From: Siphonodentalium dalli
Lineage: Eukaryota > Mollusca > Scaphopoda > Gadilida > Siphonodentaliidae
Direction: 5' to 3'
DNA length: 64,000 nt
Assembly (NCBI GenBank): GCA_032622095.1
Contig: CP136063.1
Location: 278,003,426-278,067,425, forward strand
The notes beneath the pieces are model-generated. The model had not been told where the DNA came from and ran no database searches. It saw only the letters and a list, made by a program, of their open reading frames with translations. Below, piece after piece: positions 25,658 through 40,600 of this stretch. Position 1 is the first letter of the stretch. Each line of letters starts with the position of its first letter. The position numbers and the translations under genes are program-made.

Positions 25658-28600
25658 GTAATCTATGCTATGCGTGTAGACCACTGTATCCCTTTACTTC
25701 TGGCTGAGGTCATGGGTTAGGGAGTTCGATTTTTATATGCCTATTGGGAAAAAAAATTGTATTATGTTATCATTCTGTCCATACATCTGTCCATCCGTTA
25801 GCATTTTGGTTTCCAACCATTAACTCCATTTTGGATTATTTGATCATAACTGAGTCTTTCGTAGTCACGTCGAAATGTCTTGTCCTGGAAGATAGATAGA
25901 TAGATAATTTATTCACAAAATGCTCAATAAACAGAACAACATACACCCTGAAATAAAATTAATAATTGAAATACACAACCTCAAATGAAAATATAAAACT
26001 CAACAATGACAATAACTGCAGGCGCTTTGCCTGGGCCGGACATAGCACTATAGCTGTGCTGTCCCAGCAGCATATAACTAAATAATTAAAGTAGGATGTT
26101 ACTGATTTGGTCAAGAGTAGAATGAATCCCTGAGCCACGCCCGCATGCCGCTGCCACATAGATTGTTGGTCTGTCCCTGGTACTTGAGTCATCTCATCCA
26201 AGTGATGAAATGATGAGACCCAGAATCAATTTCAGAATTTTTTTTTGTAGAATAGTGGTTCAGTATGACTATTATTATGAATGAGCATCAAGAAAAGCCT
26301 AATGTTCATTCTTGCTATGACCCCCAAATCAAATCCAGTTGTGTAAGTCGGGATTTTTTTACCCTGTGCCAATGCATTCTCTTATATATGCGAGTCGACC
26401 ATAGGTCGCCTCGCATATATAAGAGAATGCATTGGCCTAACAATTTTTTATCATTTTTTTAAAATAAATGTTTCTTACAATTTTTAGGACATAAAATAAA
26501 AAACACCCATTACCCTGCAGGGAGCCCCACACATTTATAGAAGCATATAGAAGAGTGTCGTCTGCTCATGTTTGTCTGGGGCTCTGTATGGGTGAAATTA
26601 TAAAATTGTTAAAGAATACAAGAAAATATTATTAAAATTGTAACAAATTGTTAGGCCAATGCATTCTCTTATATATGCGAGGCGACCTATGGTCGACTCG
26701 CATATATAAGAGAATGCATTGGCACAGGGTAAACAAAATGTGGATACTGTAAAGTAGATGACTCTGGACCAGCGAAAAATATAATGATTTTAAGGCCGAG
26801 AATGGGAGAATCTTTTTTGCTTTGTTTAATGAAAAGTTGTCTTGTGCTATTTTTGAGTACAGACTCGATATTTGTCGTTTGACGGATAGATGTTCATCAA
26901 TGCCTATTAATTTAATCGTTGGTGTTGCCTACATGTTAAACAGCCACCAATGAGAACTGAAAGGAGATAAATTTTGTTGTTAATTTGAAGGCTCCTATGT
27001 GAAAACATTTTTTAAAGTAGTCTGTCAAATATATAAAATAACAACCCTTTTGCTGTACTTTGGTTTGTATAAAATTATACCTTTAATATGTGAATGTAAG
27101 TTCATCTTTACCTTCTCACTTTATTAACACTTCAATGTTTACTGATTCTCAGCTTTATTTGCACTTATTTATTTATTTTGTATTTTTAGAACAGCCCAAG
27201 CCTAAGAAAAAAGGAAAAGACAAGAAAAAAAATGAGAAAAAGGTTAGTCTTGAAGCTTGTTTCGGTTAGATAACATATCTGTTATATTTTGATAGGTCAT
27301 TGATCACTGAATCCCCTGTCCTTCGCTTAGTATGGTAATAGTTTTAAATTGCTGGAGGAATAAGAAACAAGTAGAGATTCATAAATGAACTAATTAAGGG
27401 CTGTAACTCCGCCTATGATAATTAGACCTGGCCAGTTTTCGAACTCGATCAAGACTTGTTTGAGTAAGCCTCATATATCAACAAAATCAGTTGAAATTTG
27501 TTCAAGTTATCATGCTAACGCTATCAAAATTAACTAATTAAGGGTTGTAACTCTGCTGTGGTACCACTCATGGAGTCAATGTCACAAGGCATCACATTCA
27601 TAGACATGCAGCTTTTCAAATTGACCATAAGTGTAGTAAGCTTTTCATTGGCGATCACATTCATAGCCAGTTTTCAATGTAAATTGTTTTATGACACGAT
27701 ATATGACATCACATCACATTTGTGACGAAAATAGCGACTTCTTGTTCCAAAACTTTGTTCTTTTATTAAGAAATAGGAATAGAACTGAGCAGTTTTGCAA
27801 CATTGATAAAAAATATTTGGTATATAAATAATAAACTACTGTTAATTTATTTCTTCCCCCAGGTTGTTTTTCATTCATCTACCAAAAAATCTGATTAGCC
27901 AGCAAGTATCGTTCATTAGTCCCACATGAATATGAAAAGCTGGCTATGAATATCGCCCTTGAAAATCTAGATATACTTGTGACCATTTAAATTCCTTGTG
28001 ACAGTGACCCCTGACCCCATCGCCAGTATTATTCAAGTTCTGCATTGCTTGCCTTGTAAATGTGTGCTACAGAAAATACAGTATCTTTACAACATTACGA
28101 TGAGTGACTTACTTGAATTCAGGGACAGCAACAGACACCAAAACAAGAAGCTGTAACACCCGCAGAAACCTCAAGTAAAAAGAAGAAGAAAAAGAAGAAG
28201 AAGAAGAAGGCAACAGAAAATGGAGAAGTATGGCAACTAGAAGAAATATACTGGCATTCTGAAATATACTGGCATTCTGAAATATGCTGGCATTCTGAAA
28301 TATACTGGCATTCTGAAATATACTGGCATTCTGAAATATACTGGCATTTCAGGCATTCTGAAATATACTGGCATTCTGAAATATACTGGCATTCTGAAAT
28401 AAACTGGCAATCTGAAATATACTGGCAATCTGAAATATACTGGCATTATGAAATTAAAATTTTTGCAACATTCAGTGAACAAATTCCATCACAGTCAAGC
28501 CAGTTAAAATGTTTCTGACATTTGCAGAATAATGTCCCCAGAGGGTGAATTTAGTAATGCAATCCCACATGGTGGGCTAGCGTCACCAAATTCAACCTCC

Positions 28601-31600
28601 AGGGACCTCATTCTGCTTACGCGTCAACTGCTATGGGAGACCTAGACTCAGATTGAAATTCCCCAGTTGAAGTTGGTGATGTTCACCATTAGTCACATTG
28701 ATTATACATTTTATCTTCTGAAAATTAGGGATATATAGAAACTGAACAGAAGAGGAAAAAGTAACTAGAATCAATGTTAATTTGAGACTATATCGTGGGG
28801 TAGAGCAACAAGGTACCATGTCGACTTTTTGATGAAAATTAGTTTTTTTGTTAATTGGGATGCAAATTAATTATACTTTCATGTGTAAAAATACTGGAGA
28901 TCAATTTGACTAATTAATTAGTCTACTCATTAATTACCACAAGGTACCATCTTGGTTATTGCCAATATGGTTAGAGCAACAAGGTACCATGTGGGTATTG
29001 TTGCATGCAACAAGGTGCTATCTTGGATATGGCACCTTGTTGCTGATAAGAAGTAATTAAATTGGTATCAATTTCTACCACTTAAAACTTATAGCACCTG
29101 GTTGTTGGCTTGTTAACAGATATCACAACATGTGTTTTTATGTTTACCCATACCATGTATGGTAAACATAGTGTCGTTGTCCGGATTGACCACTCGTCGT
29201 TCGTTCGTCCGTCCGTCCGTCCGTCCGTCCGTCTGTCCGTCCGTCTGTCCGTCCGTAGACACTTCACGTGTAATGCGATAACTCAAACATTTTCTATCCA
29301 ATCAGAAGCAAATTTTGTATATGGGTATATCAGCCCAAAATACAGATCGAGTTCGAATTTGGGTTTGATCCGAGTTTTTGTTACAGTGTTATGGCCCTTT
29401 TTCGACTTAGAATTCACACATTCTGCCATAACTCAAACATTTTTTATCTGATTGGAACCAAATTTGGTATGTGAGTTTCACAGCCCAAAATACAGATCTA
29501 GTTCGAATATGGGTTTGATCCGATTTATTTTAAAGGAGTTATGACCATTTTTTTTAAATTGAAAAAAAAATTCTATTTAAAAAAAAAAATATTTTTAACT
29601 TTTATAATAACAATAAAAAAAATGTCATTGACATTGTCATTTGTTTTCATTTAGATATTGATGATTATGATACAAGTTGATAAAAAGATTTCCAATGTGT
29701 CCCTGTAATTTTTTAATTAATTCACCAATTGCATTTGGACTACTTAGCTATTGATAAAGCTATATTATTTTCTGATGTTTCTTATGCCAATGTGCAAATA
29801 ATCTGATAAAGAAGGCTATGGTATCTAATTTAAAATAAGATTCAACAATAAACATCACATGATATTAACAGTAGACTTGGACATCTGTGCTGCAGAGTTA
29901 TATCTTCAGATGGTCTGATATCATTATAATTGTTATTGGTTTAATAGAGGTCAGTGTTCAACATAAACAATTCCTGTGATTTTTTGACAGCTGTGCTATA
30001 TAATTGATATTAATGGGTCAGTGGTGAGGTTGCTTATCTGTATACTAGGACACATTATTATTGTAAACTTAAATTGGACTCTCTTAACCCAAGTATTCCA
30101 TGTCCAGGTCACACCTACACATTTAACCCACGGACTTGCTGGCTGTGGTGGTTTAGCATTACAGATCCTGTACCAGTGCATTCTCTTATATAAATGCCAG
30201 TGACCCATAAATTCCAATAATTTGTGTTATGTACATTTGTCTATAATAGTACATAACAGTATACTCTATAATTCAACACCAAAACTCTCATTTATCCGAT
30301 CATATTAAATTTTTATCGCCAAGGGATGGGTTAACATCTGCCGATCGTGATCGGCCTCTCGTTGTATAATGATAAGGAAGCCTGTACATATAAAATCTGA
30401 GTGTTTGTTGGAATGTAACGGCCATTGTTCACTTAACTAGGAGTTCACTAGGACAATGGAGTATACTACATTCTTTACCTCACACATACTAACTGACTGA
30501 TTCAGAAGCACTGAAGATAAACACTGGCATTTTTAAAGGTATGTTATTATGGTTTTTATACCCTTTGTCTTGTATATTGTGCACTTCGAATGTATAATGT
30601 CCAATTAGCAGTTAATTCCAATCGGTGCTAATGGCTGACAGGTGAACTTAAAGGTATAAAACATGTGATCGCTCAATTTAATTTGGCATTTTATTGAGTG
30701 TTTACCCATTTTGTCATACTAGTAATATGCATCTATGTAATAATCAAGTCAATTATTTTAACTTCTGCCTAAATTATGAGACCACCACCTGTAATTTACA
30801 GTAAATTTTGACGTCCATGTCAACATTTCTAGTCAATAGCTTGTTTACAATGTATATTTGTGGTAATTTGTCGTGTTGTCCCAAATATTTTCTTTAAATC
30901 TATGGTTGTGACCAATGAGATAATTTATTATTTACACTTATTATTTCAGATGTCTGCTCAGTATCAAGGTGATGTGGATTCTGCCTGGTCAAACGTATCA
31001 GACTCTGTATTTGACGACCAGATAGATAAATTTGAGATGTCACAGAGGAGCTTGACTTCTACTCTTGATTCGGAAAGTTCGGATGATGTACCATTAGCTC
31101 GACTTGCCAAGAGACTCAAAAATAAACAAACCGTTTCATGTACTGACGAGGATACACAGGAGTCATTTAGCGATGACATAGAAATATGCTGTGTACTCAT
31201 CAGATTATGACTGGTCAAACGTATCAGACTCTGTATTTCACGATTAGATGGATAAACTTGAGATGTCATAGACGAACTTGACTTCTGCTGTTTACTCAGA
31301 TAGTTTGGATGATGTACCATTAGCTCGACTTGCCAAGAGACCAATGAAAGATGATTTGAAATCATCAGATTCTGACAATGTTATACCTCATGAAAAATCG
31401 GAAAAGGTGGGACAGAGTAAAACATTTCGCAAACAGAAGCGTAAATGCATAAAATAAGTAAGGTTTAGTCTAAACTTTAGAGCACAAGAATTGATTTTTA
31501 CCAGAATCAATCGAGTCAAAGATGAGATATATTCTGGTAAAGAACTATTCGCGTGCTCTGACCGACTAAGAGCACAATTGATCCCACATTATGCAATCAA

Positions 31601-34600
31601 CTGGAAATGTGCTGTTGGGCGTGTTTTGACCAAGACGCACAATCCGTGTGCTGGCCGCGGTTGGACACAATAGCCAGTTAGCCACGCCCAACAACATGAT
31701 TAACATGAACTAATCGCCATTGAATGTGAATAGATATGTCCAAAACAACACGGACTGGTCCCACTTTGAAGCGCCCGTGCGATTTGTCTGTTATGAGTTG
31801 TGTGTGCCTAACAATGGGATAATCACTGAACTATTACTTCACCAGCCTTGGGAATTGGTGTGCTTTACCAAAAATCAGGGAATGATTGCAACAATGGGAT
31901 TGTGCTCTAAAAATCAATACACACCAAGTAGTTGACTCAAAGATTGCGAAGAAGAAATCAAGTAGAAACTCAAAAATATGTGGTGTGATAGATAAGTATC
32001 ACCATCATAGCCATGACAATTTGTTAACAAGTAATCACCGCATCCGAGTATCAGTCAGGTCCGATGGAAACTGTTTTATGCATGTCGTTTTGCCACAGCT
32101 GAGTAATGATCAACCATCTATTAATGTTGATAGTCTTAGAGAGTCATTGTCTATTCATCTGATGGACGACTACCCACACTATAAACAGTTTGTGGTTACA
32201 GAAGATGAATCAGATGAGCGCCAGCTAGAGGACAATTACAATCACGAAATACAAAATCTTAGGAACAATTCAACATGGAAAACAGAAAATAATATAAATA
32301 TTTTGCATGAAACTTGCATGGTTAACAAATAATTATGCTAATGAATACTAATTGATCTGGTTATCTTTTTTGGCTTCAATTATGTGATGAGATGTTTGCA
32401 AAAAATGAATGCAGCAGGTGTCATGTCATGAGATGGAACCTTGTTGCATTCAGAATATTCCAAAACGAGTTATGCAACAAGGTACTATCTTATAAATGAC
32501 CTTGAATTCACGTATTACCCTTGACCGTTAACCTTCAAAATTTGGTGTAAACTAAAGTCCATCAGGGTCAATAATATGGCAACAAAGACTCAATACGCAG
32601 ACCAATGGTATTTGTTAATCGATAACTTTAAACTTTGTTTTGCGATTATCTCAGAACTTTAAAAAACCTACATGGTACCTTGTTGCTCTAACCCCACGAT
32701 ATATAGATGAGACCTAAGCAGAATGAGGTCCCCATTGGGTGAATTTGGAAATGATAGCCCGCTGTGCAGGGTAACATCACTAAATTCACCCTCTGGGGAC
32801 CTCATTCTTCAAATTTGAGACACACTAAATCCAGACTTGATGAGAGTTGTGACCACTTCATATTGATCATGGGATTCATCACGTAGTGGTTTGTCTGTTA
32901 TGTGGAATCCTGAGTTTATTGTGTCATTTGCAGAATGAGGTCCCCAGAGGGTGAATTTAGTGACCCAATCCTGCATAGTGGGCTAGCATCACTAACTTCA
33001 CCCTCTGGGGACCTCATTCTGCTAAGGCCTCATCTTTGGAAAATTTCTTTATTATCAAATATCTATTGAAATTTCTTCACATATATTCAATTTTTTTTTT
33101 TAGTTTAGTTTCTTTATATCCCCAAATTGGCAGACGACACATTGCATAATCGATGGGTTATCATCACAATATTCAAGCCTTGAAATAGGGTGTCTGTCAT
33201 TTGCAGAATGAGGTCCCCAGAGGGTGAATTTAGTGATGCTACCCCGCATAGTGGGCTAGCATCACCAAATTCACCCTCTGGGAACCTCATTCTGCTCAGG
33301 TGTAAGCAGAATGAGGTCCCTAGAGAGTGAATTTGGTGATGCTAGACCGCTATGCAGGGTAGCATCACTAAATTCACCCTCTGGGGACCTCATTCTGCAA
33401 ATGACAGACACCCTATTTCAAGGTTTGACAATATTCACCATTTGGTAACTTCAATTTGAGTCTATGCCTCCCAGTCTATGCGGGATAGCATCACTAAATT
33501 CACTCTCTGGGGACCTCATTCTGCAAATGATAGCCACACTAAACTCATACTTTGAAGGTTGTTATACAGCTCAGAATGACCCAGCCCTTCTTTTATAACA
33601 AGAGGGTGTAACCTTAACATTGCTAGATTATTTACAATTGCAATGATTCTCAAAAGCTAAACTAGCAAACATGGAATGAAAGAGAGTATGTTCATTGTTC
33701 AGTGTGTCATCATATATTGTTTTCAAAGAAAACTGGTCAAACATGTGAAACCTGAAAGATACCAATTTTAAAAATAACTCTTCATTTCAGCAAACTCCAG
33801 TGTCCACAAGCAAACAGAATAGAGGAAAAGAAGCTCCAGTGTCCACAAGCAAACAGAATAGAGGAAAAGAAACTCCAGTGTCCACAAGCAAACAGAATGG
33901 AGGAAAAGCAACAGCTACACCAGCTTCACAGGTATGGGGTACATTCTCGTTTTATTGTCTGGCATTCAATATATCCCTGACATCTATTGTTAAAGTTTAA
34001 TTTATTCTTTTATCTTAATTTTTTTTTATAAATGAAACTTTTCATTTTTTACTGAAATATCAATTTTCTTTAGCTTTAATTTTACAGTAATTTTCGTTAA
34101 ATTTAATTTTAAATTATTTTTTTTCTTAACATAGTTAAGTTTTTCTTTTTTCTTAATCTATCTTTACAAAATTGTATTTAATAGTAGTAGGCCTATTGTT
34201 TGTATTTTTATAGTTTTATGTGTTTTTATTGTATTTACTTGTAAAGCGCATTGGAACATTATGTAGAATGCGTTTCTTAAATGTTAATAAATAATAATAA
34301 TAAATAATCTGCAGGTAAAATTTGGGGTATCTTGTGGAAGGATCTCTTAATGAGTCCATGCATAAACAAATATAGTTAAAACATATCATTTCATCACCAG
34401 CTATAGTAATGCTCTAAATAATCGACTCCTTAACCATAGCAGAATTATGGGTAATTTTTCAGGATTTAGTCGGAAATATGGCTTGTTGCCATTCATCTGA
34501 AAGCTCTCGGCGATGGGCAGTAATGTATGTCATTATCCCCTCTGCACGTTGAGCTACAGTGTCATTGACATTATCATTTATAATAACATGGTTCCTACAG

Positions 34601-37600
34601 GATCTTCATAGCCTGTAATAGCCAAGCCTTGAAATAGTGTGTCTGTCGTTTGCAGAATGAGGTTCCCAGAGGGTGAATTTAGTGATGCTACCCCGCATAG
34701 CGGGCTAGCATCACCAAATTCACCCTCTGGGGACCTCATTCTGCAAATGACAGGCACACTATTTCATAGCCTGTAATAGCCTTCAATGACAAATTACCAC
34801 CCACGGTCTAATGTTGTCTGGAAATTTCTTAAATGCCATGCAGGGTCATAAATTAATATTGACAAGCAGCAGTTGAGTTGATCTACAATTATAATTGCAT
34901 TTTCCAGACAAAACAACAAGATAGTCAGAAAAAGCCTAAAAGGATTGTCAGAGCTGGCGGAACGATAACAGAAGACAGTAAAGTTGGACAGGGAGATGAA
35001 GCCAAGCCTGGTAAAATGGTATGTGCAAGCCTGCAAATAGCGTGTCTGTCACCCTTTATAGAGCCCCACATTGGCTGGAGCAGACGACACTCTGCAGTGC
35101 ATGCTTCAATCTGTGTGAGGCTCCCTGTGGGACAAAACTTTAACATTATTTTTTGAGGTGGATGTTTTACATTACTGATCAAGACTGCAAATAGCGTGTC
35201 TGTCATTTGCAGAATGAGGTCCCCAGAGGGTGAATTTAGTGATGCTACCCCGCACAGCAGGCTAGCATCACCAAATTCACCCTCTGGGGACCTCATTCTG
35301 CTTAGGCCTCATCTTCTGGGAAGTATCTATGGTATCAAATTAACATTGTTTTTAGTTACGTTTTCCCATCTGGGAAGTTTCTATATCCCCTAATTCGCAG
35401 AAGATAAAATCCATAATCGAGGCGCCCAATGGGTTAACATCACCAACTTCAACTGAGGCACTTCAATTTGATCCTAGGTCTGCCATAGCAGTTGAGGGCC
35501 TAAGCAGAATGAGGTCCTCAGAGGGTGAATATAGTGATGCTAGCCCGCTATGCGGGGGTAGCGTCACTAAATTCACCCTCTGGGGACCTCATTCTGCAAA
35601 TGACAGACTTGTTAAATATACGAATGGCCTTCGCGATGAGTATTGCTGTTAAAAAAGTTACATCCGTTAATACTGCCATAAACAGAAAGAATATTAAAAT
35701 ATAGACAGATTTTGTTCTTATACCAATCATAAATATTGCACAAATAGCATCTTAACTTTTGTAAAAATTGACACTATATTGTTTATAACATACCGATATA
35801 GCGGTCGCTAATCCTCGCCACTTAATATTTTGGTGTTGAATGGGTCACCATGAATCACTCTCCCAAAAAAATTGCCTCAGCATTGAGTGTTTTGCTTATC
35901 ACACACTCTATACATGTTGTAAAGAAACAAATGCTCGGTTCACACAAAGTGTGTTTTGTGGGTAATATCGCATTCATACTATCATTATACTCTGCTAATA
36001 GTATATTTTTGGGGAAATTTATAATTTGGTAACTTTTTATTTCTAAATTATAACCTACAACCAAGGCCATCTGTGCCTTTAAACGCGGAGCTGGACGATA
36101 TTAAGATTTTTTTGTGTGGATTTTTAGATTAATGATACTCACAATTTATAAAACAAATGAGTTATCAGTTGAAAAAAGCATTAAAATATGGTTACAAAAT
36201 TAATTCCATTCATCACAGATGAAAACAAAACTTTTCCTCACTAAATTTGGAGTGATTGTGTAGTAAATTCGGTTTGCATAAAACATATACAATGTAATCG
36301 ATCGAAAAGCAAAGCCTCCCTGCAATCTATATGGTACACTTGCAGATCAAGTACCTAAGTTTACCAGATTTTCCAATGGATAATTTCAAGGTCATCGCCA
36401 ACAAAGCCAACGCTGGTCTTGGCAATTTTTTTTATTTGAATATACATTTTTTGCTTTAAAGACACTATCAAATCACAAAATATAAACGCCCCTGCAATGT
36501 TTTAGCAGATTTAGAAAACAATTATACCTATTTTCTTTTGATTTTTTAAAACTCCTATTTCCCCCCTATTTTTGAACTAAAACAAATCCGTGAACCAAGT
36601 AATAAAAAATAAAAATGCCTAATCACCATTATTAGTGGCAGTTAATAAATTCAGCCATTCTGTGTGATATGGTCACTTCACTTTGAACAGTATTGTGAGA
36701 TGTCATTTAATTATTACCTCCTTGGGTAAAATCATGGACAATTTTCTAAGGTTGTTTTTGAATTTTTTTTATTACTATCATGTCAGGACATGTGGATAAA
36801 CCTGCCAGTCTAATCATTGAATGATTTGTTCAAATTATTCATCATGTGATGTTTCTTCCAGGCACATGTCTTTTATTGCGGTAAACTACAGAATGGAACA
36901 AAATTTGATCATTGCTTGGAGGGCAAACCTTTCAGATTCAAGCTGGGTAAAGGTGAAGTCATCAAAGGGTGGGACTCGGGTGTTGTAGGTAAGTGTGACA
37001 TAAATAATCGACTCATTAACCCTTTACCCAACAGAACGGCCCTGTGCCAATGCATTCTCTTATATATGCGAGTCGACCATAGGTCGCCTCGCATATATAA
37101 GAGAATGCATTGGCTTAACACATTAAAAATTATAAAATTGTTAAAAAATGTAAGAAAAAATGGTAAAAAGTGTTAAAAAAAGATTTTTTTTAGGCCAATG
37201 CATTCTCTTATATATGCGAGGCGACCTATGGTCGACTCGCATATATAAGAGAATGCATTGGCACAGGGCATAACTGTAACTATCACAATGTGGTCAATGA
37301 GCCGGTTCCAATGATATCCATATTTGTATGGTTCTATTGAGACAGACCGAAGATATTTTAGGCTGTTGAAGCTTTATTTGGCCGATTTTGGCCGGTTTGT
37401 TGGGTAAAGGGTTATCCACAGCAGAATAGTCCACTGAGCAGATTTATATTTCCCCTAGTTGTGTCACCAGCCGATTGTGGTCTTTCCACGTATGATAGTC
37501 AGTTCATGCGCATTGTTATTTTGTGACTTTTTCATTAGATCTATTAGTTTGTTATAATAACATCCCGAAACATAATGCAAATGACTCATTTAAATGTTAT

Positions 37601-40600
37601 TGACAATCATATTCGCAATTGCAATGATTTCATGTGAAGGAATTCCAACACTTACCACCATAGTTACACTTACCACCATAGTTACACTTACCACCATAGT
37701 TACACTTACCACCATAGTTGGAAATTGTATTACTCCCCTTTGCACCAGAGCATCACATGGATTACTCCCCTTGCATCACAGTATGATGCCGCATCCTGCT
37801 GAACATCCCGGTATCGGAGCTAATTCCCGGAAATATTTTCCTCTATAGTATTCACAGTACAAAGCTATCTTATTCTAGTCAGATTTAATTTATCCATAGT
37901 ACATTTCTATAATCTCCACTGACGAAGAAAACATTTTTAGTGATTACATCAGGGCAGAATGTTGCCACGGGAGAATGCAACATTATAAAATTCCAAATTA
38001 TCAATGATATCTTCCTCATGGTTCCCGCAGGTCCTAGTATTTCCATGAACACCCTTGAATATGAAAATTAATTTTCAATGCCCTTGAATACCCTTGGCAT
38101 AATATGTCTTGGTTTCCCGTTCTAAAAAGCAATTGTTCTCAATATATTTAGTTACAACAGTTTTATCATCCCAAATGCCTTGTACTATATCATTTACCAG
38201 CTGTGTGAAGTACTTTATACTCATCAGTCTCATGTAATACAAGTACATAACATGTATGCACTTGTTAATTCATTAGTCTATCAGCTGACCCTACTCCTGG
38301 AATACCCTTCAATTTCTAGCGGGAGCACCCTTGAAAACCCTTGGATACTCCTGGAATACCCTTGAACAAGACTTGAAATAGGGTGTCTGTCATTTGCAGA
38401 ATGAGGTCCCCAGAGGGTGAATTTAGTGCTGCTACCCCGCATAGCGGGCTAGCATAACCAAATTCATCCTCTGGGGACCTCATTCTGCTTACACCGCAGC
38501 AGAATGAGGTTCCCAGAGGGTGAATTTGGTGATACTAGCCCGCTATGCAGGGTAGCATCACTAAATTCACCCTCTGGGGACCTCATTCTGCAAATGACGA
38601 CACCCTATTTCAAGGCTTGCCATTGAATTTGACTGGATTAGGCTATTATGCATCGTGAATAAACATGGTCTAAAATATATATTTATTACTATTCAGGGAT
38701 GAAAGTTGGAGGAAAGAGACGTGTGACAGTGCCTGCTAATCAAGGGTGAGTTAAATTTTATAAATCCCATTTGTAAAATTTATTACAAGTTGAGATATTT
38801 GCATGCTAAATGTATGTCAGAGGCCATCTTGGATTTAAAAATTCAATCCATTAGCATGGGCTACAGGCCATACTGTTTGTCTGATCATCATGAAATTTGT
38901 CATGGATGTTAATATTGACATGTAGATGGGAACGAGACGCCAGCAGCCATCTTGGATTTTACTCTTTGCATGACTAAATCCTTTGGCATGGGCTACAGGT
39001 CATACCTTTGATCGGATAATCATGAAATTTGTCATAGATGATAACAATGACACGTAGATGTGGAGTCATTTTGGGGTGATTTGGCCACAAAAAAAATGGC
39101 TGCCAGCAGCCATCTTGGATTTTACTCTTTGCATAACTAAATCCTTTGGCACAGGCTGCAGGTCGTACCTTTGGTCGGATCATCATAAAATTTGTCAGGG
39201 ATGTTGACATTGACATGTAGACGGGAACGAGCCATTTTGGGGTCATTCGAAAAAAAACATGGCCACCAGCAGCCATCTTTGATTTCAAAATTTAATCCAT
39301 TAGCACGGGCTACAGGCCGGAGTGTTCGTCTCATGAAATTTGTCATGAATGTTAATATTGACATGTAGATGGGAACGAGTCATTTTGGGGTCATTCAGCC
39401 ATAAAACATGGCTGCCGACTGCCATCTTGGATTTTAATCTTTGCATGACTAAATCCTTTGGCACGGGCTACAAGTCGTAGATTTGGTCGGATCATTATGA
39501 AATTTGTCATGGTTGTTGACATGTAGATGGGAACGAGTCATTTTGGGGTCATTCGGCCATAAAACATGTCCGCTGGCAGCCATCTTGAATTTTACTCTTT
39601 GCATGACTAAATCCTTTGGCACACCCCTACAGTCCACTTCCCTCATCCGGTCATCACCAAACTTCATATTAATCTGATATTATCTACTAGATGGAAGCAA
39701 TCAAATTGTTTTGAAATTCATTGGAAAACATAGCCTCACATCTTGGATTTTACTTTATACATATCTCTTCATGTTGATAATCTAGTATTACTTAGACATT
39801 TCAACTTTCTGTATTCCTAATCGCTCCATTGACACATGAAATTATTCCCTTTCAAAGTTGAGCTACAGTGTCATTGACACCTTCATTTCAATATCCTTGG
39901 ATATATTAGTCAAATCCTCAAGTAGATCACCAGTCATGACAGTGTCACTGTTTAGCGCATTTAACATTCGGATATGATTTCTCTGGCAGTGTTTTAACGG
40001 TTTTTAATTGTTTAGACCAGATAAACAAATCAGTTTGTTTCTCAGGAATAGCCTCAACTCCAAAAAACCTGCTCCTCACAGCATATTTATTGGCTGCCAT
40101 AAATAAGTAAATATATAAACACTGCTTATCCCTATTCATCTTACAGAAGTCCTTAAAGTGATGTGAAACACTTTGGTAAGGTGATCAAATAGAAAATTGA
40201 GAATAAACTTGCTCAATTTAGTTATTATTTTTCGATTAATTGACAACAATCACCATCATTCTTATAAATTAATTAAATGCAATGACTCACAATGTCAAAA
40301 TCATTTGTGTTAGTTTATCACCAATAGTTTTGCATCCCAAATCGAGATGTAAATACAGTAATGCCCTAAATAATCGACTCCTTAACCACAGCAGAATAAT
40401 GGGTATTTCCGACTAAATCCTGAAAAATTACCCATAATTCTGCTGTGGTTAAGGAGTCGATTATTTAGGGCATTACTGTATGTACAATTGAGCGTAGTTC
40501 AGACAATGTTTTCTAGTGAGTGGTATGGTCGATTTCTTTGAAATTTTTGGCGATGGTAGTAGAATGCTACATTCCCCAGTTTGGCATAGCGCTCGAGTAC

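Larger units (their letters stand above)
28793..32699. mobile_element. 3.9-kb DNA transposon with OTU-protease gene remnant
   Basis: Terminal inverted repeats of ~28 bp: the left begins TCGTGGGGTAGAGCAACAAG; the right, read on the - strand, begins TCGTGGGGTTAGAGCAACAA (one indel). TATA duplicates at 28789-28792 and 32700-32703, inside a pre-existing family-B MITE. The subterminal motif AACAAGGTACCATCTTGG and variants recur near 28925, 28978, 29007, 29030 (inverted), 32440 and 32466, as expected of transposase-binding sites. The interior holds a decayed coding region (30450-32332) and a pearl-like insertion (29140-29600). I cannot assign a superfamily. Confidence 0.8.

Noticed and set aside
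28237-28482. - strand frame of MPVYFR repeats
   Set aside because: An artefact of the 18-bp repeat, whose length is a multiple of three.
31491-31935. Two short frames between the transposon's N-terminal and OTU parts, considered as middle exons
   Set aside because: They lie between TTTAGAGCACAA and TTGTGCTCTAAA, which look like ends of a small nested element. No splice sites join them convincingly.
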